A DNA stretch of 64,000 nucleotides from Streptomyces sp. NP160 (lineage in GTDB: Bacteria > Actinomycetota > Actinomycetes > Actinomycetales > Quadrisphaeraceae): positions 23,804 to 87,803 of the forward strand of contig NZ_VDMJ01000031.1 in NCBI RefSeq assembly GCF_006335115.1, written 5' to 3'. Under the pieces are notes generated by a model. That model made no database searches, was not told the origin of the DNA, and saw only the letters and a list, made by a program, of their open reading frames with translations. Below, in pieces: positions 30,151 to 38,504 of this stretch. Each line of letters starts with the position of its first letter. Position 1 is the stretch's first letter. The translations under genes were made by a program, and so were the position numbers.

Positions 30151-30549
30151 GTGGAGCTCACCCCGGCAGCGCTGGCCTTCGTCACCGAGCGGCGCCTCGC
30201 GACCCTCACCACCCACAGGCCCGACGGCACCGCGCACGTCGTGCCGGTGGGCTTCACCTGGGACGCCGAGGCCGGCGTCGCCCGCGTCACCGCGCGGTCG
30301 ACCTCCCGCAAGGTGCGCAACGCCCGGCTCGCCGAGACCTCCGGCGGCCGGGCGGTGCTGTGCTCCTTCGAGCGGGCGCAGTGGCTCACGCTCGAGGGGC
30401 CCGTGCGCGTCCGGGACGAGCCGGACGTCGTGGCCGACGCTGTGGCCCGCTACGCCGTGCGCTACGAGCGCGAGCCCCGGGAGGACCCGCTGCGCGTGGT
30501 CGTCGAGGTCGCGGTGGACCGGGTCATGAGCTCCTCCCACCTGCGCTGA
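30151..30549 (+). CDS. PPOX-class (pyridoxamine 5'-phosphate oxidase-like) flavin/F420-binding protein
   Basis: A 132-residue split-barrel protein: RLATLTTHRPDGTAHVVPVGFTWD, TARSTSRKVRNARL and VLCSFERAQWLTLEGPVRV are typical of the small F420- or FMN-dependent PPOX proteins of actinobacteria. The substrate is unknown. The GTG at 30151 is preferred to the ATG inside the preceding palindrome because the domain begins at LTPAALAFV. Its last 26 bases overlap the convergent membrane-protein gene. Confidence 0.75.
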   Translation: MELTPAALAFVTERRLATLTTHRPDGTAHVVPVGFTWDAEAGVARVTARSTSRKVRNARLAETSGGRAVLCSFERAQWLTLEGPVRVRDEPDVVADAVARYAVRYEREPREDPLRVVVEVAVDRVMSSSHLR

Positions 30550-31036
30550 GGCGCTGCGCCCTCCGGCGCCCCACCAGCCCGCTCACCGCGATCGCCACGG
30601 CCGCCAGGACCCCGCCCACGACGAAGCCGGTGGCCATGCCCCCGGCGAAGCCGTCGCCGCCCCCCTGGGCCCGCACGACGCCGGCGCACAGGGCGATGCC
30701 CAGCGCGAGCCACGCCAGGACGCGCCACCGCAGCGGCTTCACGCCGCGGGTGTCCTCCCCGAGCACCCCGTGGGCCCTGGCGTAGCCGAAGACCACCCAC
30801 GACGCCGCACCCGGCGCGACGAACATGAGCAGTGCGTACGGCACCGCGGTCGCGCCCCCCACCCACACCGACACCACCGCGGTGAGCGGCAGCAGCCACA
30901 GCAGCAGCTGGAACCCGATGGCGCTGGCCTCGTTCCAGACGTCGCGCTGGTGCTCCTCGTCGTAGAAGGGGCTCCCCAGGTCTCCCACGCGCGCCGCCGC
31001 CCGCACGAACCAGCCGTCACGCACCTGCTCGCTCAC
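30524..31036 (-). CDS. Four-segment membrane protein paired with an XRE regulator
   Basis: A 170-residue protein with four hydrophobic segments (for example FQLLLWLLPLTAVVSVWV and VLAWLALGIALCAGVV). It has a cytoplasmic N-terminus (DEEHQRDVWNEASAIGF) and a basic C-terminus. Small membrane proteins of this type with an adjacent XRE regulator are widespread and mostly uncharacterised. Its start codon overlaps the XRE stop (GTGA), so the two are co-translated. The family is not recognised more closely. Confidence 0.65.
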   Translation of the reverse strand: MSEQVRDGWFVRAAARVGDLGSPFYDEEHQRDVWNEASAIGFQLLLWLLPLTAVVSVWVGGATAVPYALLMFVAPGAASWVVFGYARAHGVLGEDTRGVKPLRWRVLAWLALGIALCAGVVRAQGGGDGFAGGMATGFVVGGVLAAVAIAVSGLVGRRRAQRLSAGGRSS

Positions 31037-31284
31037 CGCTGCTCCCTCCCTGCTGCCGCACCGGCAGCCCCCTGCGCCTCGTGCTCGCCGAACAGCTCCT
31101 CGACGGTCCGGCCCAGCCGGTCCGCGATCGCCAGGGCCAGGTACACCGACGGGGCGTAGTCGCCCGCCTCGACCGCGACGACGGTCTGCCGGGTCACGCC
31201 CGCCGCCGCCGCGAGGTCCGCCTGGGTCAGCCCCAGCACCGCCCGCGCGGCGCGGACTCCGTTGCTGCGGCCTCGCGCCGACAT
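31033..31284 (-). CDS. Small XRE-family transcriptional regulator
   Basis: An 83-residue DNA-binding protein consisting of one Cro/C1-type helix-turn-helix: VRAARAVLGLTQADLAAAAG then VTRQTVVAVEAGDYAPSVYLALAIADRLGRTVEELF. The short length fits the YozG-like regulators that control an adjacent membrane protein. The ATG at 31284 follows a purine-rich tract. Upstream lies a TTGACA-N17-GACATT promoter with a palindrome in the spacer, which suggests autoregulation. Confidence 0.88.
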   Translation of the reverse strand: MSARGRSNGVRAARAVLGLTQADLAAAAGVTRQTVVAVEAGDYAPSVYLALAIADRLGRTVEELFGEHEAQGAAGAAAGREQR

Positions 31285-31299
31285 CCTGCCCACCCCCCT

Positions 31300-31340
31300 A
31301 ATGTCGAGTAGACCTGACACGGTGTCAAGTAGACACGACA
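31300..31340 (-). promoter_or_regulatory. Promoter and operator of the XRE regulator gene
   Basis: On the minus strand TTGACA (31328-31323) is followed by 17 bases and GACATT (31305-31300), 15 bases before the ATG. The spacer contains the perfect palindrome TGACAC-G-GTGTCA (31315-31327). The repeated words GTCGAGTAGAC and GTCAAGTAGAC flank its centre. An XRE dimer bound here would block the polymerase. Confidence 0.6.
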
Positions 31341-31399
31341 AGAAGTCAGGGGAACCCGACACGCTTCCTCTGGTCGGCCCCGCGCGGCACACTCCTGCC

Positions 31400-31969
31400 G
31401 TGGCCCTTCCGCTCCCCGACCTCGTGGTCACCGACGCCGCCGCGTGGGGCGCCTGGCTCGACGAGCACGCGACCACCTCCGCGGGCGTCCGCCTGGCCCT
31501 CGCCAAGGGCGGCGCCACCGAGCCCACCGCGCTCGTCTACGAGGAGGCCGTGCTCGAGGCGCTCTGCCACGGCTGGATCGACGGGCAGGTGACCAAGCGC
31601 GACGACGTCAGCTACGCCATCCGCATGACCCCGCGCCGTCCCCGCTCGAACTGGTCCGCGGTGAACGTGCGGCGCGTCGCCGCGCTGGAGGCCGCGGGCC
31701 GGATGCGGCCCCGAGGCGCCGCCGAGGTGGCCGCCGCCCAGGCCGACGGCCGCTGGGAGCGCGCCTACGCCGGGTCGGCCACCATCGAGCCGCCGCCCGA
31801 GCTGGCGCAGGCGCTGGCCGCGGACCCGGCGTCCGCCGCCGCGTGGGAGGCGATGTCCCGGGGCGACCGGTACCCGTGGCTGTACCGCATGCACACCGTC
31901 AAGCGCCCCGAGACGCGCGCCCGCCACGTGGCCGCCCTCCTGGACCACCTGCGCTCAGCGGGCTCCTGA
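31400..31969 (+). CDS. YdeI/OmpD-associated (bacteriocin-protection) family protein
   Basis: A protein of about 189 residues with the family signature AWGAWLDEHATTSAGVRLALAKGG, YEEAVLEALCHGWIDGQVTKRDD, IRMTPRRPRSNWSAVNVRRVAALEAAGRM and the C-terminal AWEAMSRGDRYPWLYRMHTVKRPETRARHV. Homologues protect against antimicrobial peptides in some Gram-negatives; the function in actinobacteria is not established. The GTG at 31400 is selected because the family starts close to LPDLVV. The C-terminus overlaps the convergent VTT protein gene by 15 bases. Confidence 0.82.
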   Translation: MALPLPDLVVTDAAAWGAWLDEHATTSAGVRLALAKGGATEPTALVYEEAVLEALCHGWIDGQVTKRDDVSYAIRMTPRRPRSNWSAVNVRRVAALEAAGRMRPRGAAEVAAAQADGRWERAYAGSATIEPPPELAQALAADPASAAAWEAMSRGDRYPWLYRMHTVKRPETRARHVAALLDHLRSAGS

Positions 31970-32479
31970 GCCGCGCCGGCCCCTGCGCACCGCTCTCACC
32001 ACCAGGACGACGACGACGAGCGCGACCCCGGTCAGCGCTGCTGCGCCCCACACCGACCCCGTCGCGGCCGAGAGCGCCGCCGTCCACGCCGCCCAGCCGA
32101 CCGTGGCGTAGATCGCCGCGTGCAGCGCGCAGCCGACGAGCATCGCGGCGGTGTAGCGCCCGAACGGCATCCTCAGCAGCCCCGCGGCGCCGTTGACGGC
32201 CGTCTTGGTGCCGGTGGCGAGGAAGGACGCCGGCACGGCGAGCAGCCCCCAGCGCTCCACCGCCCGCAGGCCCGTCCCCTCGGAGGCCCGGCGCAGCCAC
32301 CCGCCGGCGCGCAGCAGCCAGCGGGGGCGGCGGGTGGCGGGGCCGCGCCGGCGGTCGTCGGCCGACCACGCGGCCACCAGCCGGGCCAGCCAGTACGTCG
32401 CCTGGGTGCGGACGAGGACCACGGCGAAGAAGAAGGCGAACAGCCCCCAGAACGGAGCGCCGTCGGTCCAGGCCGGCAC
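31955..32479 (-). CDS. DedA/VTT-like small membrane protein
   Basis: A protein of about 174 residues with hydrophobic segments FWGLFAFFFAVVLVRTQATYWLA, then YTAAMLVGCALHAAIYATVGWAAW and ALTGVALVVVVLVV. The central VERWGLLAVPASFLATGTKTAVNGAAGLLRMPFGRY resembles the re-entrant loop of VTT/DedA membrane proteins, which are implicated in lipid or ion transport across the membrane. The substrate is unknown. The GTG at 32479 lacks a good ribosome-binding site. It diverges from pabB-pabC with a 69-base spacer. Confidence 0.65.
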   Translation of the reverse strand: MPAWTDGAPFWGLFAFFFAVVLVRTQATYWLARLVAAWSADDRRRGPATRRPRWLLRAGGWLRRASEGTGLRAVERWGLLAVPASFLATGTKTAVNGAAGLLRMPFGRYTAAMLVGCALHAAIYATVGWAAWTAALSAATGSVWGAAALTGVALVVVVLVVRAVRRGRRGSGAR

Positions 32480-32548
32480 CCCGTCGACGCTACCCGGCCA
32501 GCCGGCGAGCGACCGGGCCGCGGGCGGCGGTCGGGCAGAATCCCCGGC

Positions 32549-34402
32549 GTGCTGCGCACCGACGACCTCCAGGCCGGTCGCGCGCTGCTCTTCGCCGACG
32601 CCGCGCACCCACCCCGCCGCGTGGTCGCCGCCCACGAGCTCGACCAGGTGGTCCCGGCCCTGCAGGAGGTGCAGGCGGCCGTGGCGGCGGGCAGCTGGGC
32701 CGTGGGCCTGGTGGCCTACGAGGCCGGTGCGGCGCTGGACCGGGCGCTCGTCGCGCGGGCACCGGACCGGCGGCTGCCGCTGGTGTGGTTCGCGCTGGTC
32801 GACGCGCCGGTGGAGGTGCCCGTCGTCGGCCAGCCGGACCCCGCCGCCGGTCCGCCGGGGTGGTCGGCCGGTCCCTGGGCGCCGAGCACCACGGCCGAGG
32901 AGCACGCCGCCGCCGTAGCGGGGGTGCGCGAGCGCATCGCGCGCGGGGAGACCTACCAGGTGAACCTCACGCTGCAGCTGTCGGCGCCCTTCTCGGGGGA
33001 CCCCGAGGCGCTCTACGCGGACCTCGTGCACGCACAGCGCGGCGACCACGGGGCGCTGCTCGACCTGCGGCCGCACGGCGTGGACGCGGTGGTGGCCAGC
33101 GCCAGCCCCGAGGCGTTCTTCAGCGTCGTCGAGGACCACGACGGGGACGACGGCCCCGACGGCCGGCTGCGCCGGCGGGTGGTGACCCGGCCGATGAAGG
33201 GCACGGCGCCCCGGGGCCGGTCGGCGGCGGAGGACGCGCTGGCGCTGGGCCGCCTGACCTCCAGCGCCAAGGAGCGCGCCGAGAACGTCATGATCGTCGA
33301 CCTGCTCCGCAACGACCTGCACCGCGTGTGCGACGCGGGGTCGGTGGAGGTCACCGAGCTGCTGGCCGCGCAGACCTACCCCACGGTCCACCAGGTGGTC
33401 TCCACGGTCGAGGGCCGGCTGCGGGAGGGCACCTCGACGCTGGACCTCTTCCGCGCGCTGTTCCCCTGCGGGTCGGTGACCGGTGCGCCCAAGGCGTCGA
33501 CGGCGCGGGCGATCGCGGAGCTGGAGCGCACCCCCCGCGGGGTGTACTGCGGAGCGGTCGGGTGGCTGGCGCCCCCGGGAGAGCCGGTGGCGGCGCGGTT
33601 CTCCGTGGCCATCCGCACCGCCGTGGTCACGGGCGGCACGCAGGGCCCGACGGTCTCCTACGGCACCGGCAGCGGCGTGACCTGGGGCTCGCGAGCCGGT
33701 GCTGAGCACCGCGAGGTGCTGGCCAAGGCGGCGGTGCTGGGCCGGCGCGAGGAGCCGCACGGCCTGCTGGAGACCCTCGCGCACCACCCCGGGGCAGGGC
33801 TGGTGGACGTCGAGCGCCACCTGCGCCGGCTGGCGGCGTCCGCGGCCTTCTGCGGGCTGCCGCTCGACCCGGCCGCGGCGCGAGCCGCGCTGGACGGCGC
33901 CGTGACCGGTGCCGCCGCGGGGGGCGCTACGAGCGGCCCGCTGCGCGTGCGCCTCGAGCTCGGCCCGGACGGAGCGCTGTCCGCGACCGCCGTCCCGCTG
34001 CCGCGGTCGTCGTCGTCGACCGTGAGGCTGGTGGTGGACGACGTGCCGCGGGTGCGCAGCGAGGACTGGTGGCCCCGCCACAAGACCACGCGCCGCGGGT
34101 GGATCGACGCGCTGCGCGCTCAGCACCGGGTGGGCGCCGCCGGTGGCCCCGACGAGGTGGTGTGGACCAACGAGCGCGGCGAGGTCTGCGAGGCGAGCAC
34201 GGCCAACCTCGCGGTGCGCCTGGACGGGCGGTGGTGGACGCCGCCGGTGGAGTGCGGCCTGCTGCCCGGCGTGCTGCGCGAGCGGCTGCTGGACTCCGGG
34301 CAGCTCGAGCTGCGCGTGCTGCACCCCGACGACCTGCGCCGCGCCGACGGGCTCGCCGTGCTCAGCTCGCTGCGCGGCTGGCGCCCGGCTCGTCTGGCCT
34401 GA
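32549..34402 (+). CDS. pabBC: Bifunctional aminodeoxychorismate synthase component I / aminodeoxychorismate lyase
   Basis: A 617-residue fusion. Residues about 1-400 are PabB: PMKGTAPRG with the catalytic lysine at 217, KERAENVMIVDLLRNDL, and PCGSVTGAPKASTARAI, which convert chorismate to aminodeoxychorismate with ammonia from PabA. Residues about 410-617 are a class IV aminotransferase-like lyase (PabC) with the PLP lysine near 512 (PRHKTTRR) and EVCEASTANLAV; this releases p-aminobenzoate for folate synthesis. No pabA glutaminase is adjacent. It is convergent with the GH43 gene, separated by four bases. Confidence 0.93.
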   Translation: MLRTDDLQAGRALLFADAAHPPRRVVAAHELDQVVPALQEVQAAVAAGSWAVGLVAYEAGAALDRALVARAPDRRLPLVWFALVDAPVEVPVVGQPDPAAGPPGWSAGPWAPSTTAEEHAAAVAGVRERIARGETYQVNLTLQLSAPFSGDPEALYADLVHAQRGDHGALLDLRPHGVDAVVASASPEAFFSVVEDHDGDDGPDGRLRRRVVTRPMKGTAPRGRSAAEDALALGRLTSSAKERAENVMIVDLLRNDLHRVCDAGSVEVTELLAAQTYPTVHQVVSTVEGRLREGTSTLDLFRALFPCGSVTGAPKASTARAIAELERTPRGVYCGAVGWLAPPGEPVAARFSVAIRTAVVTGGTQGPTVSYGTGSGVTWGSRAGAEHREVLAKAAVLGRREEPHGLLETLAHHPGAGLVDVERHLRRLAASAAFCGLPLDPAAARAALDGAVTGAAAGGATSGPLRVRLELGPDGALSATAVPLPRSSSSTVRLVVDDVPRVRSEDWWPRHKTTRRGWIDALRAQHRVGAAGGPDEVVWTNERGEVCEASTANLAVRLDGRWWTPPVECGLLPGVLRERLLDSGQLELRVLHPDDLRRADGLAVLSSLRGWRPARLA

Positions 34403-34406
34403 GCGG

Positions 34407-35858
34407 CTACTTCTTCTTGGCCGACGCCTTGGCGGGCTTCTGGGCGGCGGGCTTCTTCGCCGCGGGCTTCTTGGCCGCCGGCTTCTTGGCCGCCGGCTTC
34501 TTGGCGGACGCCTTCGCCGGGGCCTTCGCGGCCGGGGGCTTGGCCGCCGGCGCGGCCGTCGGGGGCCGGGGCGCGGGCACCGAGGTCGTGGCGGGGGTGA
34601 ACGGGCCCACGGGCGCCGTCCCCGGGACCACGGACAGGCGCCCGTCGGAGACCCGGGTCAGCGTGCCGATGCTCAGGCGGCGCGGGTGGCGGATGGCCTC
34701 GCCCACCCGGTCCTCGCCGAGGAAGTACGTGGCGGAGGCGATGCGGAGGTTCCCGGCGGCGTCGAGGAAGGCCGCGGACCCGCCGGGGCCCTGCGCCGTG
34801 CCGCTGCTCGAGAGCAGCGGCCGCTCGTCGGGCCGGGCGCACGGGGCGGTCGGGCCCTGCGGGCAGATCGCGTAGCCGGTGGCGTAGGCGCTGCGGCCGG
34901 CGGCGTCCGTGGTGCCCCAGTGGTTGGCCGAGTAGAAGAGGTAGGTGGTGCCGCCGTAGCTGACCATGGAGGGGTTCTCGATGGTGGTGCCCTCCCACCC
35001 GCCCTCGTGGGTGGTGAGCAGGGTGGTCCACGGGGCGCCCGGCCTCGGCTTCCCGTCGGCGCCGAGCTCCACGGACATCAGCGCGCTCGGGTGGCTGTCC
35101 ACCTTCCCCAGCGCCTTCCACAGCAGGTAGTCCTTGCCGGTGGCGGGGTCGTGGTAGCCGGCGGGGTCGATGGAGCCGTCGGGGTCGGTGGCCACCGGCT
35201 GGCACTGGACGGGGCCGGTGGAGTCGTCGCGGAACGGCCCGAGGGGGCCGGGACCGCTGGCCACGGTGAGGCAGAAGCGCGTCGGGCCCACGCGCACCGC
35301 GGAGTACAGGTACCAGGTGTCGCCGATCTGGAACGCCGACGGCGCCCAGTACTCGGTGCGGACCCACGGGCCGTCGGAGGTCTTGAGGCCCCAGGAGGCG
35401 GGCTTCACGAGCACGTCGTTGTTGTTGTACTTGTCCCAGTCCGACCAGCTCTGCGACCGGAACTCCGCGGGGACCGCGGGGTCGGCCGCCACGGAGTACC
35501 CCGGCTTCCCGGGCGGACCGGCCTGGCTGTAGGTGGGCCGCGCGCGCCAGGTGACGAGGTCGGTGCTCGTCAGGGCGGGGACGTACCGGCCCGCGGTGTT
35601 GGTGGCGTAGGCGTAGTAGACGTCACCCACGCGCACGACCGCCGGGTCGGCGAAGTCGCCCTGCCAGACCTCGCCGGGGACGGTCCAGTTGTTCTTGATC
35701 TCCGGTGCCCGCGTCTCGGTGCCGTCCACCGCGGCGGCCGTCCCGGCGGGCAGCAGCACCAGACCGCTGAGCAGGCCGGCGAGCGCGAGCGACGCGGTCG
35801 CCCGCAGGCGGGTCAGCCGTGCCGGCCGGGTCGGGCGAGGGGGGCGGGGGTGGTCCAC
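34407..35858 (-). CDS. Secreted GH43-type glycoside hydrolase with Lys/Ala/Pro-rich H1-like tail
   Basis: A 483-residue protein. A signal peptide (ASLALAGLLSGLVLLPAGTAAA, cleavage near residue 43) leads to a five-bladed propeller of the GH43 arabinanase/xylosidase type. The catalytic set is complete: base Asp71 in GDFADPAVV, pKa-modulating Asp231 in DGSIDPAGY, and acid Glu294 in IENPSMV. From about residue 427 the sequence becomes Pro/Ala-rich and then strongly cationic, with four PAAKK/PAAQK repeats and a KASAKKK end, like histone H1. The tail is not part of the GH43 fold and may hold the enzyme at the anionic cell wall. The substrate is unknown. The GTG start has no clear ribosome-binding site. 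Confidence 0.85.
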   Translation of the reverse strand: MDHPRPPRPTRPARLTRLRATASLALAGLLSGLVLLPAGTAAAVDGTETRAPEIKNNWTVPGEVWQGDFADPAVVRVGDVYYAYATNTAGRYVPALTSTDLVTWRARPTYSQAGPPGKPGYSVAADPAVPAEFRSQSWSDWDKYNNNDVLVKPASWGLKTSDGPWVRTEYWAPSAFQIGDTWYLYSAVRVGPTRFCLTVASGPGPLGPFRDDSTGPVQCQPVATDPDGSIDPAGYHDPATGKDYLLWKALGKVDSHPSALMSVELGADGKPRPGAPWTTLLTTHEGGWEGTTIENPSMVSYGGTTYLFYSANHWGTTDAAGRSAYATGYAICPQGPTAPCARPDERPLLSSSGTAQGPGGSAAFLDAAGNLRIASATYFLGEDRVGEAIRHPRRLSIGTLTRVSDGRLSVVPGTAPVGPFTPATTSVPAPRPPTAAPAAKPPAAKAPAKASAKKPAAKKPAAKKPAAKKPAAQKPAKASAKKK

Positions 35859-35984
35859 GGGGACGTGGTCGGCAGCGACCGTCGCCCGCCACAGGGCCGT
35901 TGCTCCGTCAGGTGGACCCCGCCGCGGTCGGTTCCCCCGTCCGCGCCGCCGGGCGGCGGATGGGGTGGCGGGTCAGGACAGGGG

Positions 35985-36554
35985 TCAGGCTGCGGTGACC
36001 GAGGCCGCCATGACCTCGACGGCGCGGTCGATGAACGCGTCCACCTGGTGCTCGGCGTAGCCCTGCTCACCGCGGCGGGTGGTGAAGACGGCCCGGCGCA
36101 GGTCGTCGTGGCCCAGGCCGGGGGCGCCAGCGAGCCAGTCCGCGATGCGGTCGCACAGGGCGTCGACCTCGGACGGGTCGTAGGCGAGGTGGCCGGGCTC
36201 GGCCCTGTCGAACCTGTCGCCCTCGGGGCGGTCCAGGCGGGGGCGGAGGGTGGCGGCGCGGGCCGCCAGCTCGGCGTAGGCGCGGTCGGCGCCGAGGCGG
36301 CCGCGCACCACCTCCTGCTCGCGGCGCAGGAAGGCGTCCTCCATGCGGTCCAGGGCGGCGTCGACCATCTGCACGTCGTAGCCGCGGCGGACGAGGTCGA
36401 AGCCCACCTCGCGGACGTCCCGGCTGCTGACGCCGCCGCGCGGGCCGCCGGTCTCGTAGGACACGCGGGCCCGTGCGAAGAACTCCTCGACCTGCTCGAC
36501 GGCGTAGCCGCGGCGGAAGCCGGTGGTGCGCTCGAACGTCGGGCCCTGGGTCAC
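35985..36554 (-). CDS. DivIVA-domain (DivI1A) repeat protein
   Basis: A protein of about 189 residues with three copies of a DivIVA-type motif: TGFRRGYAVEQVEEFF, FDLVRRGYDVQMVDAAL and GEQGYAEHQVDAFI. The middle is helical and charged (FLRREQEVVRG onward). Proteins with such repeats are actinobacterial and poorly characterised; links to polar growth or division are by similarity only. The GTG at 36554 starts directly before the first repeat; an in-frame GTG at 36581 is also possible. Confidence 0.75.
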   Translation of the reverse strand: MTQGPTFERTTGFRRGYAVEQVEEFFARARVSYETGGPRGGVSSRDVREVGFDLVRRGYDVQMVDAALDRMEDAFLRREQEVVRGRLGADRAYAELAARAATLRPRLDRPEGDRFDRAEPGHLAYDPSEVDALCDRIADWLAGAPGLGHDDLRRAVFTTRRGEQGYAEHQVDAFIDRAVEVMAASVTAA

Positions 36555-36621
36555 CTCAGCATGGTGCCCCAGCAGCCCCACGGGGCGCAGGAGAACACGC
36601 CCGCGCGCCAGCGCCGACGGC

Positions 36622-38325
36622 CTAGCGCACGCGCTGCACCCGAGGCTCGTCCCACACGGGCTCGGGGGTCTCGCGCGCTGCGCCGTCGGCGCCCAGCACG
36701 AGGAACCTGTCGAAGCCGCGGGCGAACCACCGGTCGTGCGTCACGGCGACCACGGTCCCCTCGAAGCGCTCCAGCGCCGCCTCGAGCGCCTCGGCGGACT
36801 CCAGGTCGAGGTTGTCGGTCGGCTCGTCGAGCAGCAGCAGCGTGGCTCCGGACAGCTCCAGCAGCAGCACGCCGAACCGCGCCCGCTGACCGCCGGAGAG
36901 CGTGTCGGCGCGCTGCTCGGCGGCCTTCGCCAGCCCGTAGCGGTCCAGTGCGCGGGTGGCGGGCTCGCGCGGCAGGCCCTGGCGGTGCCCGTCACCGCGG
37001 TGCAGCACCTCCAGCAGCGTCTTTCCGGCGTGGGGGTCGGCGCTGGTGGCGGCCTCCCCGTGCAGCGCGGAGGACTGGCGGAACCAGCCCGGGCGCACCC
37101 GGGACCCGAGCTTCGCCGTCCCCGTGTGCTCCACGGGGGCCGGCGGCGGGCCCTCGCCCACGGGCTCGTGCTCGGCCTCGGGGTGCGTGCCCCCTCCGGC
37201 GAGCAGCCGCAGCAGGTGGCTCTTCCCGGAGCCGTTGGACCCGAGGACGGCGAGCCGGTCGCCCAGGTGCAGCTCCAGGTCGAAGGGGGCGACGAGCCCG
37301 GTCAGGCCCAGCTGCGTGCACGTGACCGCGCGCTTCGCCGTCCTGCCCCCGCGCAGCCGCATGCCGAGGCGCTGGGCCACCGGGGCGGCCTCCGGCGGGC
37401 CGGCGTCCTCGAAGCGCGCCAGCCGGGTCTGGGCGGCCTGGTAGCGGCTGGACATGCCGTCGTTGAAGGTGGCCTTCTGCTTGAGGGTGACCACGAGCTG
37501 CTTGAGGGCGGCGTGGTCCTCGTCCCAGCGGCGGCGCAGCTCCTCCAGGCGGGCGGCGCGGTCGGCACGGGCGTCGGCGTACCCGGCGAAGCCGCCGCCG
37601 TGGACCCACAGCCGCGCGCCGGCGGCGCTGGGCTCCAGGGTGGCGACGCGGGTGGCGGTGCGGGCCAGCAGCTCGCGGTCGTGGCTGATGAGCAGCACCG
37701 TGCGGCCGCTGGCCACCAGCGCCTCCTCCAGCCACCGCTTGCCGGGGACGTCGAGGGCGTTGTCGGGCTCGTCCAGCAGCAGCACGCCGTCCGGACCACG
37801 CAGGAGCGACTCCAGCAGGAGCCGCTTGCGCTCCCCGCCGGACAGGGTGGCCACGTCGCGCCAGCGGGCACGGTCCCACGGGATCCCCAGTGCGGCGTCG
37901 CAGACGACGTCCCACGCGACCTCGGCCTCGTAGCCGCCGGCGTCGCCCCAGGCGGTGATCGCGGTGGCGTAGCGCATCTGGGTGGGCTCGTCGTCGAGCT
38001 CCATCATCGCCAGCTCGGCGGCGTCGAGCTCGGCGGCGGCGGCGCGCAGCGCGGGCGGGGCCACCGACAGCAGCAGGTCGCGGACCTCGGCGGTGCCGGC
38101 CCCGGCGGACTGCTGCATGACCTGCAGCTCGCCGGAGCGGGTGACGGACCCGGCGGTCGGGGCGAGCTCTCCGGTGACGATGCGCAGCAGCGTCGTCTTG
38201 CCGGTGCCGTTGGGCCCGACGAGGGCGGTGCGCTGGCCGTCACCCACCCGCAGGTCCACCTCGCGCAGGAGGGGACGGCCGTCGGGGAGGTCGTAGGAGA
38301 TCCCGCTGACCTCGAGGTGCGCCAC
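36622..38325 (-). CDS. ABC-F family ATPase
   Basis: A soluble protein of about 567 residues with two ABC domains. The first has Walker A GPNGTGKTT, signature LSGGERKRL and Walker B LLLDEPDNALD. The second has Walker A GSNGSGKSH, signature LSGGQRARF and Walker B LLLLDEPTDNLD. The linker between them is charged. There are no membrane segments, so it is an ABC-F ribosome-associated factor; whether it is a housekeeping or an antibiotic-resistance type is not decidable by eye. The GTG at 38325 has GGAGGA about 9 bases upstream. The frame stays open to a GTG at 38439 through two hairpin repeats. Confidence 0.88.
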   Translation of the reverse strand: MAHLEVSGISYDLPDGRPLLREVDLRVGDGQRTALVGPNGTGKTTLLRIVTGELAPTAGSVTRSGELQVMQQSAGAGTAEVRDLLLSVAPPALRAAAAELDAAELAMMELDDEPTQMRYATAITAWGDAGGYEAEVAWDVVCDAALGIPWDRARWRDVATLSGGERKRLLLESLLRGPDGVLLLDEPDNALDVPGKRWLEEALVASGRTVLLISHDRELLARTATRVATLEPSAAGARLWVHGGGFAGYADARADRAARLEELRRRWDEDHAALKQLVVTLKQKATFNDGMSSRYQAAQTRLARFEDAGPPEAAPVAQRLGMRLRGGRTAKRAVTCTQLGLTGLVAPFDLELHLGDRLAVLGSNGSGKSHLLRLLAGGGTHPEAEHEPVGEGPPPAPVEHTGTAKLGSRVRPGWFRQSSALHGEAATSADPHAGKTLLEVLHRGDGHRQGLPREPATRALDRYGLAKAAEQRADTLSGGQRARFGVLLLELSGATLLLLDEPTDNLDLESAEALEAALERFEGTVVAVTHDRWFARGFDRFLVLGADGAARETPEPVWDEPRVQRVR

Positions 38326-38382
38326 GGGCGTCGATCCTCCCCGACGCCCCGCGCCGCCGTCACGCGGGTTTCCCCGCCTCCC

Positions 38383-38408
38383 GGCGCACTCGGTCACCCG
38401 AGTGCGCC
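38383..38408. repeat. GCACTCGG hairpin, copy 1
   Basis: An 11-base perfect stem (GGCGCACTCGG / CCGAGTGCGCC) with a TCAC loop, 58 bases upstream of the ABC-F start. A near-identical second copy lies 20 bases further on. Confidence 0.9.
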
Positions 38409-38427
38409 TTCCCGGGGCGCTCACCGA

Positions 38428-38447
38428 GCACTCGGTCACCCGAGTGC
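38428..38447. repeat. GCACTCGG hairpin, copy 2
   Basis: The 20-base palindrome GCACTCGGTCACCCGAGTGC is repeated exactly from copy 1. Both hairpins are read through in frame with the ABC-F gene if it starts at 38439. Confidence 0.9.
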
Positions 38448-38504
38448 GCCTCCAGGCGGCCCTGGAGCAGCACTGGGGTGCGCGAGTGCGGGATGAGACG
38501 ACGT

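Noticed and set aside
34407..34560. Lys/Ala-rich tail read as a separate nucleoid-protein gene fused by error
   Set aside because: The frame is continuous with the GH43 domain through a Pro/Ala linker, and no start signal precedes the tail. A sequencing frameshift still cannot be fully excluded.
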